DNA from: CAYXOX01 sp964466745
Lineage (GTDB): Bacteria > Pseudomonadota > Alphaproteobacteria > Rhodobacterales > Rhodobacteraceae
DNA: 29,344 nucleotides
Direction of reading: 5' to 3'
Assembly (NCBI GenBank): GCA_964466745.1
Contig: CAYXOX010000021.1
Location: 1-29,344, forward strand
Shown piece after piece: positions 1 through 7,474 of the stretch (position 1 is the first letter of the stretch; every line of letters starts with the position of its first letter). Position numbers and translations under genes: made by a program. The notes under the pieces were generated by a model. It was given only the letters and a program-made list of their open reading frames with translations. It did no database searches and was not told the origin of the DNA.

Positions 1-292
1 CGCGCCCCTGGTCGTCGGTTCCGAGCCAGAACGTCTCGCCGGTGAAGGCGTTGGGCTCCATCGGGGCGGTGAAGCCGTTCATCAGGTTGAGCGTGCGCGG
101 GTCGAACGGATCGTGGGGCGCCACGAGGGGGGCGAAGACGGCCGACAGTACCAGCAGCAGCACCACCGCCGCCGAGACCATGGCGACCGGCGAGCGGCGG
201 AAGGCGTAGGCGAGATCGCTGTCCCAGGCGCGCGCGAGGCGCGACGGCGCGCGCGCGTCCTCGGGCGCCTTGCTGCCGGCGGTTTCGGTCAT
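1..292 (-). CDS. ABC transporter permease, DppC/OppC-like (5' part only)
   Basis: This is the N-terminal 97 codons of the second inner-membrane permease of a dipeptide/oligopeptide ABC importer; the rest lies left of the window. A short polar N-terminus is followed by a hydrophobic helix at about residues 36-55 (AMVSAAVVLLLVLSAVFAP). The usual DppC motif comes next, PHDPFDPRTLN followed further on by LGTDDQGR. Its ATG overlaps the stop of the upstream permease by four bases (ATGA, 289-292), so the two are translationally coupled, as expected for the heterodimeric membrane domain. The ATPase genes (dppD/dppF type) would be expected further left. The substrate cannot be told from this fragment; di- or oligopeptides are the family default. 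Confidence 0.9.
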   Translation of the reverse strand, partial: MTETAGSKAPEDARAPSRLARAWDSDLAYAFRRSPVAMVSAAVVLLLVLSAVFAPLVAPHDPFDPRTLNLMNGFTAPMEPNAFTGETFWLGTDDQGR

Positions 293-1263
293 TTGCCCCC
301 CTCGGTGCGCAGCCGCGGATCGATGGCCGCGTAGAGCAGGTCCACCGCGAGGTTGATGCCCACGAACATCACGGAGATGAGCATCAGGTAGGCGGCCATC
401 ACGGGGATGTCGACGAACTGGATCGCGTTGATGAACAGAAGGCCCACCCCCGGCCACTGGAAGACCGTCTCGGTGATGATCGCGAAGGCGATGATGGAGC
501 CGAGCTGCAGCCCGGTGACGGTGATCACGGGCACCATGGTGTTCTTGAGCGCGTGGCGGAAGTTCACCGCGCGCTCCCTCAGGCCCCGCGCCCGCGCGAA
601 GCGGATGTAATCCTGCCGCAGCACCTCCAGCATCTCCGAGCGCACGAGGCGCATGATCAGCGTCATCTGGTAGAGGCCCAGCGTGATCGCCGGCAGGATG
701 ATCGCCGCGCGGCCCGAGGGCGTGAGAAACCCGGTGCTCCACCAGCCGAGATCCACCACCTCGCCGCGCCCGAAGGAGGGCAGCCAGCCGAGCTCCACCG
801 CGAAGACGTAGATCAGCAGGATGCCGATGAGGAAGGTGGGCAGCGACACGCCGATGAGCGAGGCCGACATCACCGCGTTGGACAGCCAGCCGTCGCGACG
901 GATCGCGGTGTAGACGCCGAGCGCGATCCCGACCGTCACGGCGAGCAGGGCCGAGACGGCGGCGAGTTCCAGCGTGGCCGGCAGGCGCTCGATGATGATT
1001 TCCGCCACCGGGCGGCCCTGGCGGTAGGACACGCCGAAATCGCACTGCAGCGCGCTGGTGAGGAAGTTCCAGTACTGCACCACGAAGGGATCGTTCAGGC
1101 CGAGGATCTCGCGCAGGCGTTCGACGTCCTCCATGGTGCGTTCCTGGCCGAGCATGTTGTCGATGGGATCGCCGACGAAGCGGAACAGCGAGAACGCCAC
1201 GAGCCCCACGACGAGGAGCACGAGAACCGACTGAAGGACCCTGCGGAGGATGTAGACAAGCAT
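289..1263 (-). CDS. ABC transporter permease, DppB/OppB-like
   Basis: First inner-membrane permease of a peptide-type ABC importer, 324 aa, which is full family length. It starts with the family signature MLVYILRRVLQS and a first transmembrane helix. A periplasmic stretch carries GLNDPFVVQYWNFL and FGVSYRQGRPV. Several more helices follow, with the cytoplasmic EAA loop near residues 205-245 (RSEMLEVLRQDYIRFARARG) that contacts the ATPase. The C-terminus AAIDPRLR is also typical. The ATG has a GGAG about 5 bases upstream. The stop overlaps the next permease's start by four bases. It lies 160 bp after a regulator/hydrolase gene, an unusual insertion between binding protein and permeases. The general assignment is certain; the substrate is unknown. 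Confidence 0.95.
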   Translation of the reverse strand: MLVYILRRVLQSVLVLLVVGLVAFSLFRFVGDPIDNMLGQERTMEDVERLREILGLNDPFVVQYWNFLTSALQCDFGVSYRQGRPVAEIIIERLPATLELAAVSALLAVTVGIALGVYTAIRRDGWLSNAVMSASLIGVSLPTFLIGILLIYVFAVELGWLPSFGRGEVVDLGWWSTGFLTPSGRAAIILPAITLGLYQMTLIMRLVRSEMLEVLRQDYIRFARARGLRERAVNFRHALKNTMVPVITVTGLQLGSIIAFAIITETVFQWPGVGLLFINAIQFVDIPVMAAYLMLISVMFVGINLAVDLLYAAIDPRLRTEGGK

Positions 1264-1423
1264 GAAGGCTCCGGCTGGTGTCCGACTGTCTTCCCCGCTC
1301 GGGGCGCCCGCGTCAAGCGCGGGCTCCTCCCGGGTGCGCCAGGGGGAAAAGGGAATGCGGTCTGATGAGGCGGCGGGCGGCGCTCGGCGGCGAAAGCGCC
1401 GAAACGCGCCCCGGCCCGCGCGC

Positions 1424-2584
1424 TCAGCCCTGAAGATGCGCGCGCATCGCCGCGAGGAACACGGGCCAGGCGGGGTCGGAGGCCCGCATCACGTGGTTCC
1501 GGCTGTCGAGTTCGAGGAAACGGGCGCCGGGAATGCTTGCCGCCAGGCGGCGCCCCTCGCTCACGGGCTGCACGCCGTCGCCCCGGGCGTGCGCGACAAG
1601 GGTGGGCGCCTCGACGCGGGCGAGAAGGTCGCGCACGTCGAAATCGTCGGCCATCCGCCGCAGGCGGACCGCGTTTTCCGCCGAGACCGTCCGGCGCTGA
1701 AGTTCGGCCAGGCTGGCCAGTTCCTCCTGCGTGCCTTCGGGGAGGAAGAGCGCCGAGAACGCCTCGACGAAGGGGCTATCGGGCCGGCCCCAACCGGCGC
1801 GGATCATGGTGAGCATCGCCTCGCCCTCGTCCGCGTCGCGCCGTGCGCGGCCGAGCGCGAAGCCGCCGAGAAGCACGAGGTGGCTTACCCTCGCGGGGTT
1901 CAGCACGGCGTAGGCAATGGCGATGGGAACGCCCTGCGACTTCGCGTAGATCGGGAAACGGTCCAGCCTCGCGGCATCGGCGACCGCGCCCATGTCGCCG
2001 ACGCAGGCCTGCAGCGTGAAGGCCGGCGGCTCGTGGTCCGAGAGCCCGTTTCCCCTCTGGTCGTAGCGGGTTACGGAAAAATGGCGCCCGAGCCCCTCGA
2101 GCTGCGGGCGCCAGATCGGGCTTTGCCAGTCGTGCTCGAGGTGGGTGAGCCAGTGCCCGGCCGCAAGGAGCGGCGGCCCCGTGCCGGTCCGCGTCCAGGC
2201 GATGGACGCGCCGTCCGGCGCGCGGGCGAAACGGACCTCCTGAGGGGGCGCGGCGGGCGCGGACGGGGCCACGTCTTCGGGCCGGACCTCGGGAAGAAGG
2301 CGGAAGCCGCGGCGGGGAACCGTCCGGATCACCGCCTGTGCCCGCCCGTTATCGCCCAGCGCGGCGCGGGCGGCGCTGATCCGGGCCGCGATGGCACTCT
2401 CCGAGACGATCCGCCCCTGCCAGACGCCGGCGATCAGGTCGTCGGTGGTGACGAGATCGCCTCCCGCCGCGGCCAGGGTGCGGATCACTTCGAAGACCTG
2501 CGGTTCGACCGCGACGGTTTCGCCCGCAACCTCGAGGAGATGGCGGGCGGTGTCGAGCCGGGCCTCTGCGAACCGGTAGATCAT
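1424..2584 (-). CDS. winged-helix DNA-binding domain fused to alpha/beta hydrolase
   Basis: A 386-aa two-domain protein. Residues 1-97 are an OmpR/CadC-type winged helix: VEPQVFEVIRTLAAAGGDLVT, then the recognition region ending in VIRTVPRRGFRLLPEV. After an Ala/Pro linker at about 98-115 comes an alpha/beta hydrolase with an apparently intact triad: nucleophile elbow AKSQG (Ser216), Asp336 in ARGDGVQP and His364 in SRNHVM. There is no signal peptide or membrane helix, so it should be cytoplasmic. The likely role is a one-component regulator whose hydrolase domain senses, and perhaps turns over, a small ester or lactone-like ligand; this is inference. It sits between the binding protein and the permeases of a peptide importer on the same strand, which hints that it regulates that importer. 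The ATG follows a GGGGGAG stretch. Confidence 0.85.
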   Translation of the reverse strand: MIYRFAEARLDTARHLLEVAGETVAVEPQVFEVIRTLAAAGGDLVTTDDLIAGVWQGRIVSESAIAARISAARAALGDNGRAQAVIRTVPRRGFRLLPEVRPEDVAPSAPAAPPQEVRFARAPDGASIAWTRTGTGPPLLAAGHWLTHLEHDWQSPIWRPQLEGLGRHFSVTRYDQRGNGLSDHEPPAFTLQACVGDMGAVADAARLDRFPIYAKSQGVPIAIAYAVLNPARVSHLVLLGGFALGRARRDADEGEAMLTMIRAGWGRPDSPFVEAFSALFLPEGTQEELASLAELQRRTVSAENAVRLRRMADDFDVRDLLARVEAPTLVAHARGDGVQPVSEGRRLAASIPGARFLELDSRNHVMRASDPAWPVFLAAMRAHLQG

Positions 2585-2845
2585 GGCTCCCCCTTGCGCC
2601 CAGCTTTCGGGGGAATGGCGTGCAGCGCAAGCGTTTCCTGAGGCGCGCTTCCGCCACGCCGGGGGCCGGGTGGGCCGGCAGCTCCCGCCGAACGCCGAAG
2701 GGGCGCCCCTTCATGGCCCGCTGCCACGGCCGCGAGGACAGCACCGCCGCTTTCGGCGGCTGCGCCGAGGGAGCCATCCGCAACGGCCGTTACAGGCCCC
2801 GAGGCCGGCCGGGGCAGGGAGCCCCGGCGGAAGAGCGGCCCGGCG

Positions 2846-2865
2846 GCCTGCCCCTTCCGGCAGGC
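2846..2865 (-). terminator. possible weak terminator hairpin after the binding protein
   Basis: A perfect 7-bp inverted repeat (GCCTGCC / GGCAGGC, 6-base loop) starts 10 bases beyond the stop of the peptide-binding protein. No T-run follows on the minus strand, so it may only attenuate or protect the 3' end rather than terminate. It would help give the binding protein more transcript than the permeases, which is common in ABC operons. The rest of 2585-2875 holds nothing recognisable except the palindrome AACGGCCGTT at 2782-2791. Confidence 0.3.
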
Positions 2866-2875
2866 GTCCGCCCCG

Positions 2876-4444
2876 TCAGTCCACCCTCACCCAGCGCAGC
2901 ATGAAGAAATCGTCGGGACGCTGGGTGAGGCTGACGCCCTCGCGGACGCCCCAGAGCAGCGGCTGCACGTAGAGCGGGACGTAGACCATATCCTCCGCGA
3001 CGATCCCGGCGACCTCGTCGAGCATCGCCTGGCGGGCGGGCTCGTCGATCTCCGACTGGATCGCGGGCAGAAGCTCGTCGACCCGGGGGTTGGAGTAGCC
3101 GCCGAAGTTCCAGGTGCCCAGCCGCTCGCCGGGGGTGTGCACGAGAAAGCGCACCGGGTGCTCGGCGTCGAAGGTGCCGGAGCCCCAGCCGAGAAGATAC
3201 ATGTCGAAATCGTCTTCCCGCAGGCGCGGCCAGTAGGTGCGCACCGGCACCGCCTCGAGTTCGGCTTCGATGCCCACCTGCGCCAGCATCGTCACCACCG
3301 CCTGGCAGACGGCCTCGTCGTTGAGGTAGCGGTCGTTGGTGCATTTCAGCCCGAAGGAAAAGCCGTCCGGGTAGCCGGCCTCGGCCAGCAGCGCGCGGGC
3401 GCGCTCGGGGTCGTGGGCGGGGCGGGGGCCGAGGCCCTCGGCGAAGCCTCGCATCCCGAGGGGGACGAGCTGGCTCGCGGGCTCGGCATTGCCGCGCATG
3501 ATCGTCTGCAGGATGGCGGGCACGTTGATGGCATGGGCCACCGCCTGCCGCACACGGACATCGGCGAAGGGATTGGGCGCGCCGGCATCGGCGCCGTATT
3601 TGAGCACCTCGTGATCGTGCCCGAAGCCGAGCATGATCACCCGCGCCTCGATGCCGCGCACCACCTCGAAGCCCTCGCGCGCCTCGATCCGCGCGGCATC
3701 CTGGATCGGCACCGGGTTGATCATGTCGACCTCGCCGGAGAGCAGGGCGGCCACGGCGGTGGCGGGGTTCTGCACCGGGGTGAAGATGGCGGTCGTGAGG
3801 TTGTGCTCGGCCTCGTCCCACCAGTCGGCGAAGGGCTCGAGCGTGGCGTCGAGCCCCGGCGCGCGGCCCACCAGCCGGAACGGCCCCGTCCCGTTGGCGT
3901 TGAGGGTGGCGAAGCTTCCGGTCTCCCGGTTGGGCCGGAGGGCGTCGCGTTCCTCGGCCCAGGAACTGTCCATGATCATCCAGTTGGCGATGCTGTCGGG
4001 GAAGATCGGGTTGGGTGCGGCCGTGATGATGTCCACCGTGTGGGAATCGACCATGCGGACATCGGTGACCGGGGCGAACCAGCTGCGCGTGTCGGCCTCC
4101 TCCGAAGAGGCGCGCTGGTACGAGAACAGCACGTCTTCGGCGGTGAAGGCGCTTTCGTCGTGGAAGGTCACGCCCTCGCGCAGGTGGAAGCGCCAGCCCA
4201 CGGTGCCGTCCTCCTCGGCGATCGGCTCCCAGGAGGTCGCCAGCGCAGGCTCGATCGACATGTCCTTTCCGCGCCGCACAAGACCCTCGTAGACATTGCC
4301 GAGAAAGCTCAGGACCGGCGTGGAGTTCACGGCGTGAGGGTCCATCGTCTGCGGATCGGTGGTGCCGGCCCAGCGGAAGGTTTCGGCGCCTGCGGCGGAG
4401 GCCGACAGGGTGGCTGCAAGAAGTGCGGGGGCGAAGGGGCGCAT
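2876..4444 (-). CDS. peptide ABC transporter substrate-binding protein (first copy)
   Basis: Periplasmic binding protein of the SBP_bac_5 (DppA/OppA) family, 522 aa, full length. The start at 4444 is set by AGGAG seven bases upstream and by an immediate signal peptide, MRPFAPALLAATLSASAAGA, cleaved before ETFRW. Family landmarks follow in order: DPQTMDPHA, NVYEGLVRRG, the LREGVTFHD signature, FTAEDVLFSYQRA, NGTGPFRLV, LLSGEVDMINPVP, VRQAVAHAINVPAI and AEAGYPDGF. It heads the minus-strand importer genes, with the regulator/hydrolase fusion and the two permeases downstream. It is clearly paralogous to the binding protein at 7475-9055; both share CTNDRYLNDEA/CPNDRYINDEA-type segments. An in-frame extension reaches far upstream but has no signal peptide and is not used. 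The ligand is unknown. Confidence 0.95.
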   Translation of the reverse strand: MRPFAPALLAATLSASAAGAETFRWAGTTDPQTMDPHAVNSTPVLSFLGNVYEGLVRRGKDMSIEPALATSWEPIAEEDGTVGWRFHLREGVTFHDESAFTAEDVLFSYQRASSEEADTRSWFAPVTDVRMVDSHTVDIITAAPNPIFPDSIANWMIMDSSWAEERDALRPNRETGSFATLNANGTGPFRLVGRAPGLDATLEPFADWWDEAEHNLTTAIFTPVQNPATAVAALLSGEVDMINPVPIQDAARIEAREGFEVVRGIEARVIMLGFGHDHEVLKYGADAGAPNPFADVRVRQAVAHAINVPAILQTIMRGNAEPASQLVPLGMRGFAEGLGPRPAHDPERARALLAEAGYPDGFSFGLKCTNDRYLNDEAVCQAVVTMLAQVGIEAELEAVPVRTYWPRLREDDFDMYLLGWGSGTFDAEHPVRFLVHTPGERLGTWNFGGYSNPRVDELLPAIQSEIDEPARQAMLDEVAGIVAEDMVYVPLYVQPLLWGVREGVSLTQRPDDFFMLRWVRVD

Positions 4445-4631
4445 GGGCGGCTCCTGGATGAAGGTTGGACCCGAGAAGCGTCGCAGCCCGCCGCAGGCCG
4501 CGCAAGGCGCGTCACGGCAAGGTGATCGCGGGCGGTGCGGGGCGCGCGTGCGCGCGGGGCGGGTGTGCGGAGCGGTCGCGGCGGTCCGTTTGCGCATCGC
4601 CAGTTGGCTGTTGCGCCCGGCCCGGCGGTGC

Positions 4632-5630
4632 TCAGTCCGGCTCCAGCCAGTCCCAGGCCCAGCCGGTTTCGGCGTCTTCCTCGGCCGCCAGCACGACCGC
4701 AACGTCGCCGGTTTCGAGGTCCATCCGGATATCGGAGGCATAGCCGAGATCGCCGCCGGCATGCCCGACCACCGGCCATTCAATCTCCACGCCCGCGCCG
4801 TAGCCCACGCCGAGCGGGTCTTCCAGCAGCACGTCCAGCATGGCGGGCGGCAGGAGCTTCCCTTCGAGGAAGATCGCGCGGTAAAGGCGGGCGAGATCGC
4901 GCGCGGTGGAGATCACGCCGCCGTCGCCGAGCCCCGGGCCGGAGTAGTAGCCGCGCACCGTCCCGGCCTCGGGGTGGCCCGCGGCGAAGGCGGCGGGCAG
5001 GGCGCGCGATCCGAAGACGAAGCTGTCCTCGAGCCCCGCCGGACGCAGCACCTCGCGCGCGACGACCTCGGAGTAGGGCGCGCGGGAAACCTCTTCCAGG
5101 ACAAGCCCGAGCAGCACGTAGTTGGTATTGGAATAGTCGAAATCCTCGCCGGGCTCGAAGAGCGGCGCCTGGCCCGACCCGTGCCGCAGGGCGCCGAGCG
5201 GGGTCTGCACGCCGCCGGAGCCTTCGATGGCGGCCTCGACGAACGCGTCGTCGAGATAGTCCGGCAGGCCGCTCGTCATGGTCAGCAGATGCCGCAGGGT
5301 CACGCCCTCCATCCCGCCGTAGCCGCGCCGTATCTCGGCCGGAACGAAGCGCACGACGGGCGCGTCGAGATCGAGCGCGCCGCGCGCGGCGAGCCGCAGC
5401 ACCGCCACCGAGGTGGCTATCTTTCCCGCCGAAGCGATGGCGAAGGGGGTCCGCGCGTCCGCCCCGGAGGCGTCCACGACCGTTCCGGCGCCGTCGCCGC
5501 TCACCGCGTAGTGGATGAAGGGGGCGGGGCCTTCGGCGGCCGCGGGGCCCGCCAGCGCCGCCGTCAGGGCGATGCCGGCCACCCAGGCGCGGCGGTGCCC
5601 CTTGCGGCCCGGCTCCGGGCCCCTCGCCAT
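4632..5630 (-). CDS. exported beta-lactamase-family serine hydrolase (class C / DD-peptidase fold)
   Basis: A 332-aa serine hydrolase of the Beta-lactamase (PF00144) type. The N-terminus has a basic segment and a hydrophobic stretch (AWVAGIALTAALAGPAAA), an export signal with likely cleavage near residue 32. Catalytic motifs are in order: S67-A-G-K70 (SxxK), Y166-S-N168 (YxN) and H290-A-G as the KTG equivalent. HLLTMTSGLPDY and GDGGVISTARDLARL are typical of this family. It may act on D-amino-acid peptides, cell-wall fragments or small esters; true beta-lactamase activity is not implied. Its ATG is one base after the stop of the PanE-like gene (TGA-G-ATG), so it is translated by coupling. The peptide-binding protein gene begins 187 bp downstream on the same strand. 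Confidence 0.9.
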   Translation of the reverse strand: MARGPEPGRKGHRRAWVAGIALTAALAGPAAAEGPAPFIHYAVSGDGAGTVVDASGADARTPFAIASAGKIATSVAVLRLAARGALDLDAPVVRFVPAEIRRGYGGMEGVTLRHLLTMTSGLPDYLDDAFVEAAIEGSGGVQTPLGALRHGSGQAPLFEPGEDFDYSNTNYVLLGLVLEEVSRAPYSEVVAREVLRPAGLEDSFVFGSRALPAAFAAGHPEAGTVRGYYSGPGLGDGGVISTARDLARLYRAIFLEGKLLPPAMLDVLLEDPLGVGYGAGVEIEWPVVGHAGGDLGYASDIRMDLETGDVAVVLAAEEDAETGWAWDWLEPD

Positions 5631-5631
5631 C

Positions 5632-6561
5632 TCAGGCCAGCCTCGCCGGCGGCCCGTCCCGGTAGGGCGCGAGCGCATGCCAGGCGGTGCTGTGGGCCGG
5701 GGTCGGCACGCCGAGTTCGCGCCCCAGCGCATGAACGCGGCCCGAAAGCCAGGCGAGCTCCGTCGGTTTGCCCGCCTCGATATCCACGAGGAGCGAGGAG
5801 GACTGCGCCGCGGGCTGCCGGCGGTAGAGTTCAAGCGCGTTGGCCGCGTGATCCGGGGGCAGGGCGATGCCGCGCGCCGTGGCGACCTCCACCGCCTCCT
5901 CGATGAGCTGCCGCAGGAGCGCCGTTGCCTCGGGGGAGGCGAAGACCCCGCCGAGCGGCAGCCGGGTGAGCGAGGTGACGGCGGCGATGGAGGCCTGCGC
6001 GGTGAATTTCTGCCAGACCGTGACGTCGGACTGCGCATCACGCGCAACATCGATGGCCACCGCACGGTCGATGGCATCGAAGAACCCGCCGAGAACGGCA
6101 TCGCCTCCGAGCGAATCCACGATCATCTGGTGCTTGCCGCCCGGCGTGCCGATCACGCCGGGCGCGGTGATGTAGGCGGCGAGGTAGATCACGCCCTGGG
6201 CGATGCTCTCCGCCGGGTAGTGGGCGGAAAGGATGCCGCGGGCGTCCACGCCGTTCTGCAGCGCCACGATGCGCGTGCCGGCATGCGCCAGCGGCCGTGC
6301 CGCGCGGGCGGCGGCATCGAGATCGGGAAGCTTCACCGTGAAGAGGATGACATCGGCCGGGGCCGCCGCGGCGGGCGCGTCGGTGGCGAGGCGCGGGCGG
6401 ACATGGGCGTTGCCGAGGGGGCTATCCACCCGTAGGCCGTTCGCGCGGATCGCGGCCAGGTGCCGCCCGCGCGCAATGAGCGTGACCTCTTCGCCGGCCT
6501 CAACGAGGCGCGCCCCGACATAGCCGCCGATGCCGCCGGCCCCGATCACCGCGATGTGCAT
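5632..6561 (-). CDS. panE: 2-dehydropantoate 2-reductase family protein (ApbA/PanE)
   Basis: NADPH-dependent ketoreductase of the PanE family, 309 aa. The family reaction turns ketopantoate into pantoate for coenzyme A synthesis, but many paralogues act on other 2-ketoacids. The N-terminal Rossmann motif is MHIAVIGAGGIGGYVGARL. A VKLPD segment provides the conserved lysine and is followed by ALQNGVD. The C-terminal helical domain has WQKFTAQASIAAV and ends in the family region KPTELAWLSGRVHALGRELG. I place the start at 6561 because the Rossmann strand begins there and because a TTGACA promoter at 6592-6620 would overlap the longer frame's start at 6600. It is coupled to the downstream serine hydrolase (TGA-G-ATG), which is odd for a pantothenate gene and suggests a catabolic ketoacid role. 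Confidence 0.85.
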   Translation of the reverse strand: MHIAVIGAGGIGGYVGARLVEAGEEVTLIARGRHLAAIRANGLRVDSPLGNAHVRPRLATDAPAAAAPADVILFTVKLPDLDAAARAARPLAHAGTRIVALQNGVDARGILSAHYPAESIAQGVIYLAAYITAPGVIGTPGGKHQMIVDSLGGDAVLGGFFDAIDRAVAIDVARDAQSDVTVWQKFTAQASIAAVTSLTRLPLGGVFASPEATALLRQLIEEAVEVATARGIALPPDHAANALELYRRQPAAQSSSLLVDIEAGKPTELAWLSGRVHALGRELGVPTPAHSTAWHALAPYRDGPPARLA

Positions 6562-6591
6562 GCCTTGTCCCCCGGGTGTGTCCCGAGGCAC

Positions 6592-6620
6592 ATCGGCCAA
6601 CGGATCGGCCGGCCTGTCAA
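6592..6620 (-). promoter_or_regulatory. putative promoter of the panE-like/serine-hydrolase pair
   Basis: On the minus strand a perfect -35 TTGACA (6620-6615) is followed after 17 bases by GCCGAT, a poor -10. Transcription would begin near 6585, giving a short leader before the ATG at 6561. Seen by eye only. Confidence 0.35.
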
Positions 6621-6740
6621 GCTGCGACGCGCCACGTCAGGCGAAACCGGCCGTGGCCGCGCCGGGGCTTCTCTGGGCGGTGAGACCCGCCGGGCGCAAC
6701 GCCGTGGCCGCATTCGCTCTGCCCGCCGCAGCGGGCATTC

Positions 6741-6768
6741 GGCGCCCCTCGCAGTCCCGAGAGGCGCC
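6741..6768 (-). terminator. hairpin terminator candidate after the DUF4168 gene
   Basis: Starting 12 bases after the stop at 6781 is an 11-bp stem with one mismatch: GGCGCC-C-CTCG / CGAG-A-GGCGCC around a 6-base loop. A second hairpin, GCCCGC-CGCA-GCGGGC, lies at 6721-6736. There is no T-run. Two GC-rich hairpins in a row right after a gene suggest transcript end formation. Confidence 0.4.
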
Positions 6769-6780
6769 GCGACGCCGCGA

Positions 6781-7149
6781 TCAGCGCTCGATCAGGTCAA
6801 CGATCCGGGCGCCAAACTCCGGATCGGCCCGGGCCAGCGTCAGAATCTCAACGTACCGCTGCACGCTGATGCCCGGGGTTTCGTCGACGGCCTCCGTCAT
6901 CTCGCGCTGGGCTTCTTCCTGCAGGGACTGCAACTCGCCCTCGTCCGAAGCATCGGCAAACCGGGGAGCGTATTCGGCGTCGATCTCGGCGACGGAGTGG
7001 TACGCGACCACGAAGGCCTCTATCTCCTGGCCGGAGACTTCCTCGACGGATGGGGCGGGTTGCGCTGTCTGGGCCAGGACCGCCGCGGGGGCGGCCAGGG
7101 CGACCGCTGCGGAGACGACCACGCCGCGCAAGAAATCGGACTGTTTCAT
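6781..7149 (-). CDS. DUF4168 domain-containing exported protein
   Basis: A 122-aa protein with a clear signal peptide (MKQSDFLRGVVVSAAVALAAPAAVLA, cleaved before QTAQP). The mature part is acidic and helical and matches the DUF4168 pattern: EIEAFVVAYHSVAEIDAEYAPRF, EEAQREMTEAVDETPGISVQRYVEIL and a DPEFGARIVDLI end. No enzymatic residues are evident. The family's function is unknown; members are small periplasmic helical proteins. The ATG has a strong purine-rich leader (AGGAAAGGAAAGCAG). It appears to be a single-gene unit: 325 bp separate it from the upstream binding-protein gene, which ends in a strong terminator, and hairpins follow its own stop. Confidence 0.85.
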   Translation of the reverse strand: MKQSDFLRGVVVSAAVALAAPAAVLAQTAQPAPSVEEVSGQEIEAFVVAYHSVAEIDAEYAPRFADASDEGELQSLQEEAQREMTEAVDETPGISVQRYVEILTLARADPEFGARIVDLIER

Positions 7150-7411
7150 CTGCTTTCCTTTCCTCGTTTTCGTTCGGCCGCGGGAAACCTGCGCGGCTCT
7201 CCACGAACTATCAACGCGGCTGTGCGGGGCAAAACCGGCCCGCGGGCCCTTGCCGAAATCGCGCGACGGCTCGGCGGGTTCTCGCGTTGCGCGTCAGGAT
7301 GTCACGCTTGGCAGCGCCGTCCGGCGGCGCGCCCCACGGCGCCTCCAGCGCGCCGAAACTGGGGCGTGGAACCTGGGTGCGCGGAATGTGACGCACCGCA
7401 GGAGCGAGCCG
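7150..7411. other. intergenic region without a recognisable gene
   Basis: Between the DUF4168 start and the terminator of the second binding protein. It must hold the DUF4168 promoter, but I could not identify convincing -35/-10 boxes. No RNA gene, riboswitch or short open frame with a ribosome binding site was seen. Confidence 0.5.
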
Positions 7412-7451
7412 GAAAACAGAAAAGCGCCCCGGCCGCTGTGCCGGGGCGCTT
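7412..7451 (-). terminator. rho-independent terminator of the second binding-protein gene
   Basis: A perfect 11-bp stem, AAGCGCCCCGG / CCGGGGCGCTT with an 8-base loop, lies 23 bases after the stop at 7475. On the minus strand it is followed by TTCTGTTTTCC. This is the only hairpin in the window with a proper T-rich tail. Confidence 0.85.
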
Positions 7452-7474
7452 CGGAAACTCAGCGAATTTTCGCC

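Noticed and set aside
1384..1402. Terminator after the winged-helix/hydrolase gene
   Set aside because: The stem TCGGCG/CGCCGA is only 6 bp with a 7-base loop and no T-run; similar short stems arise often in sequence this GC-rich.
2782..2791. AACGGCCGTT palindrome as a defined operator
   Set aside because: A ten-base GC-rich palindrome is not rare at this composition and has no second copy nearby; kept only as a hint for the fusion regulator.
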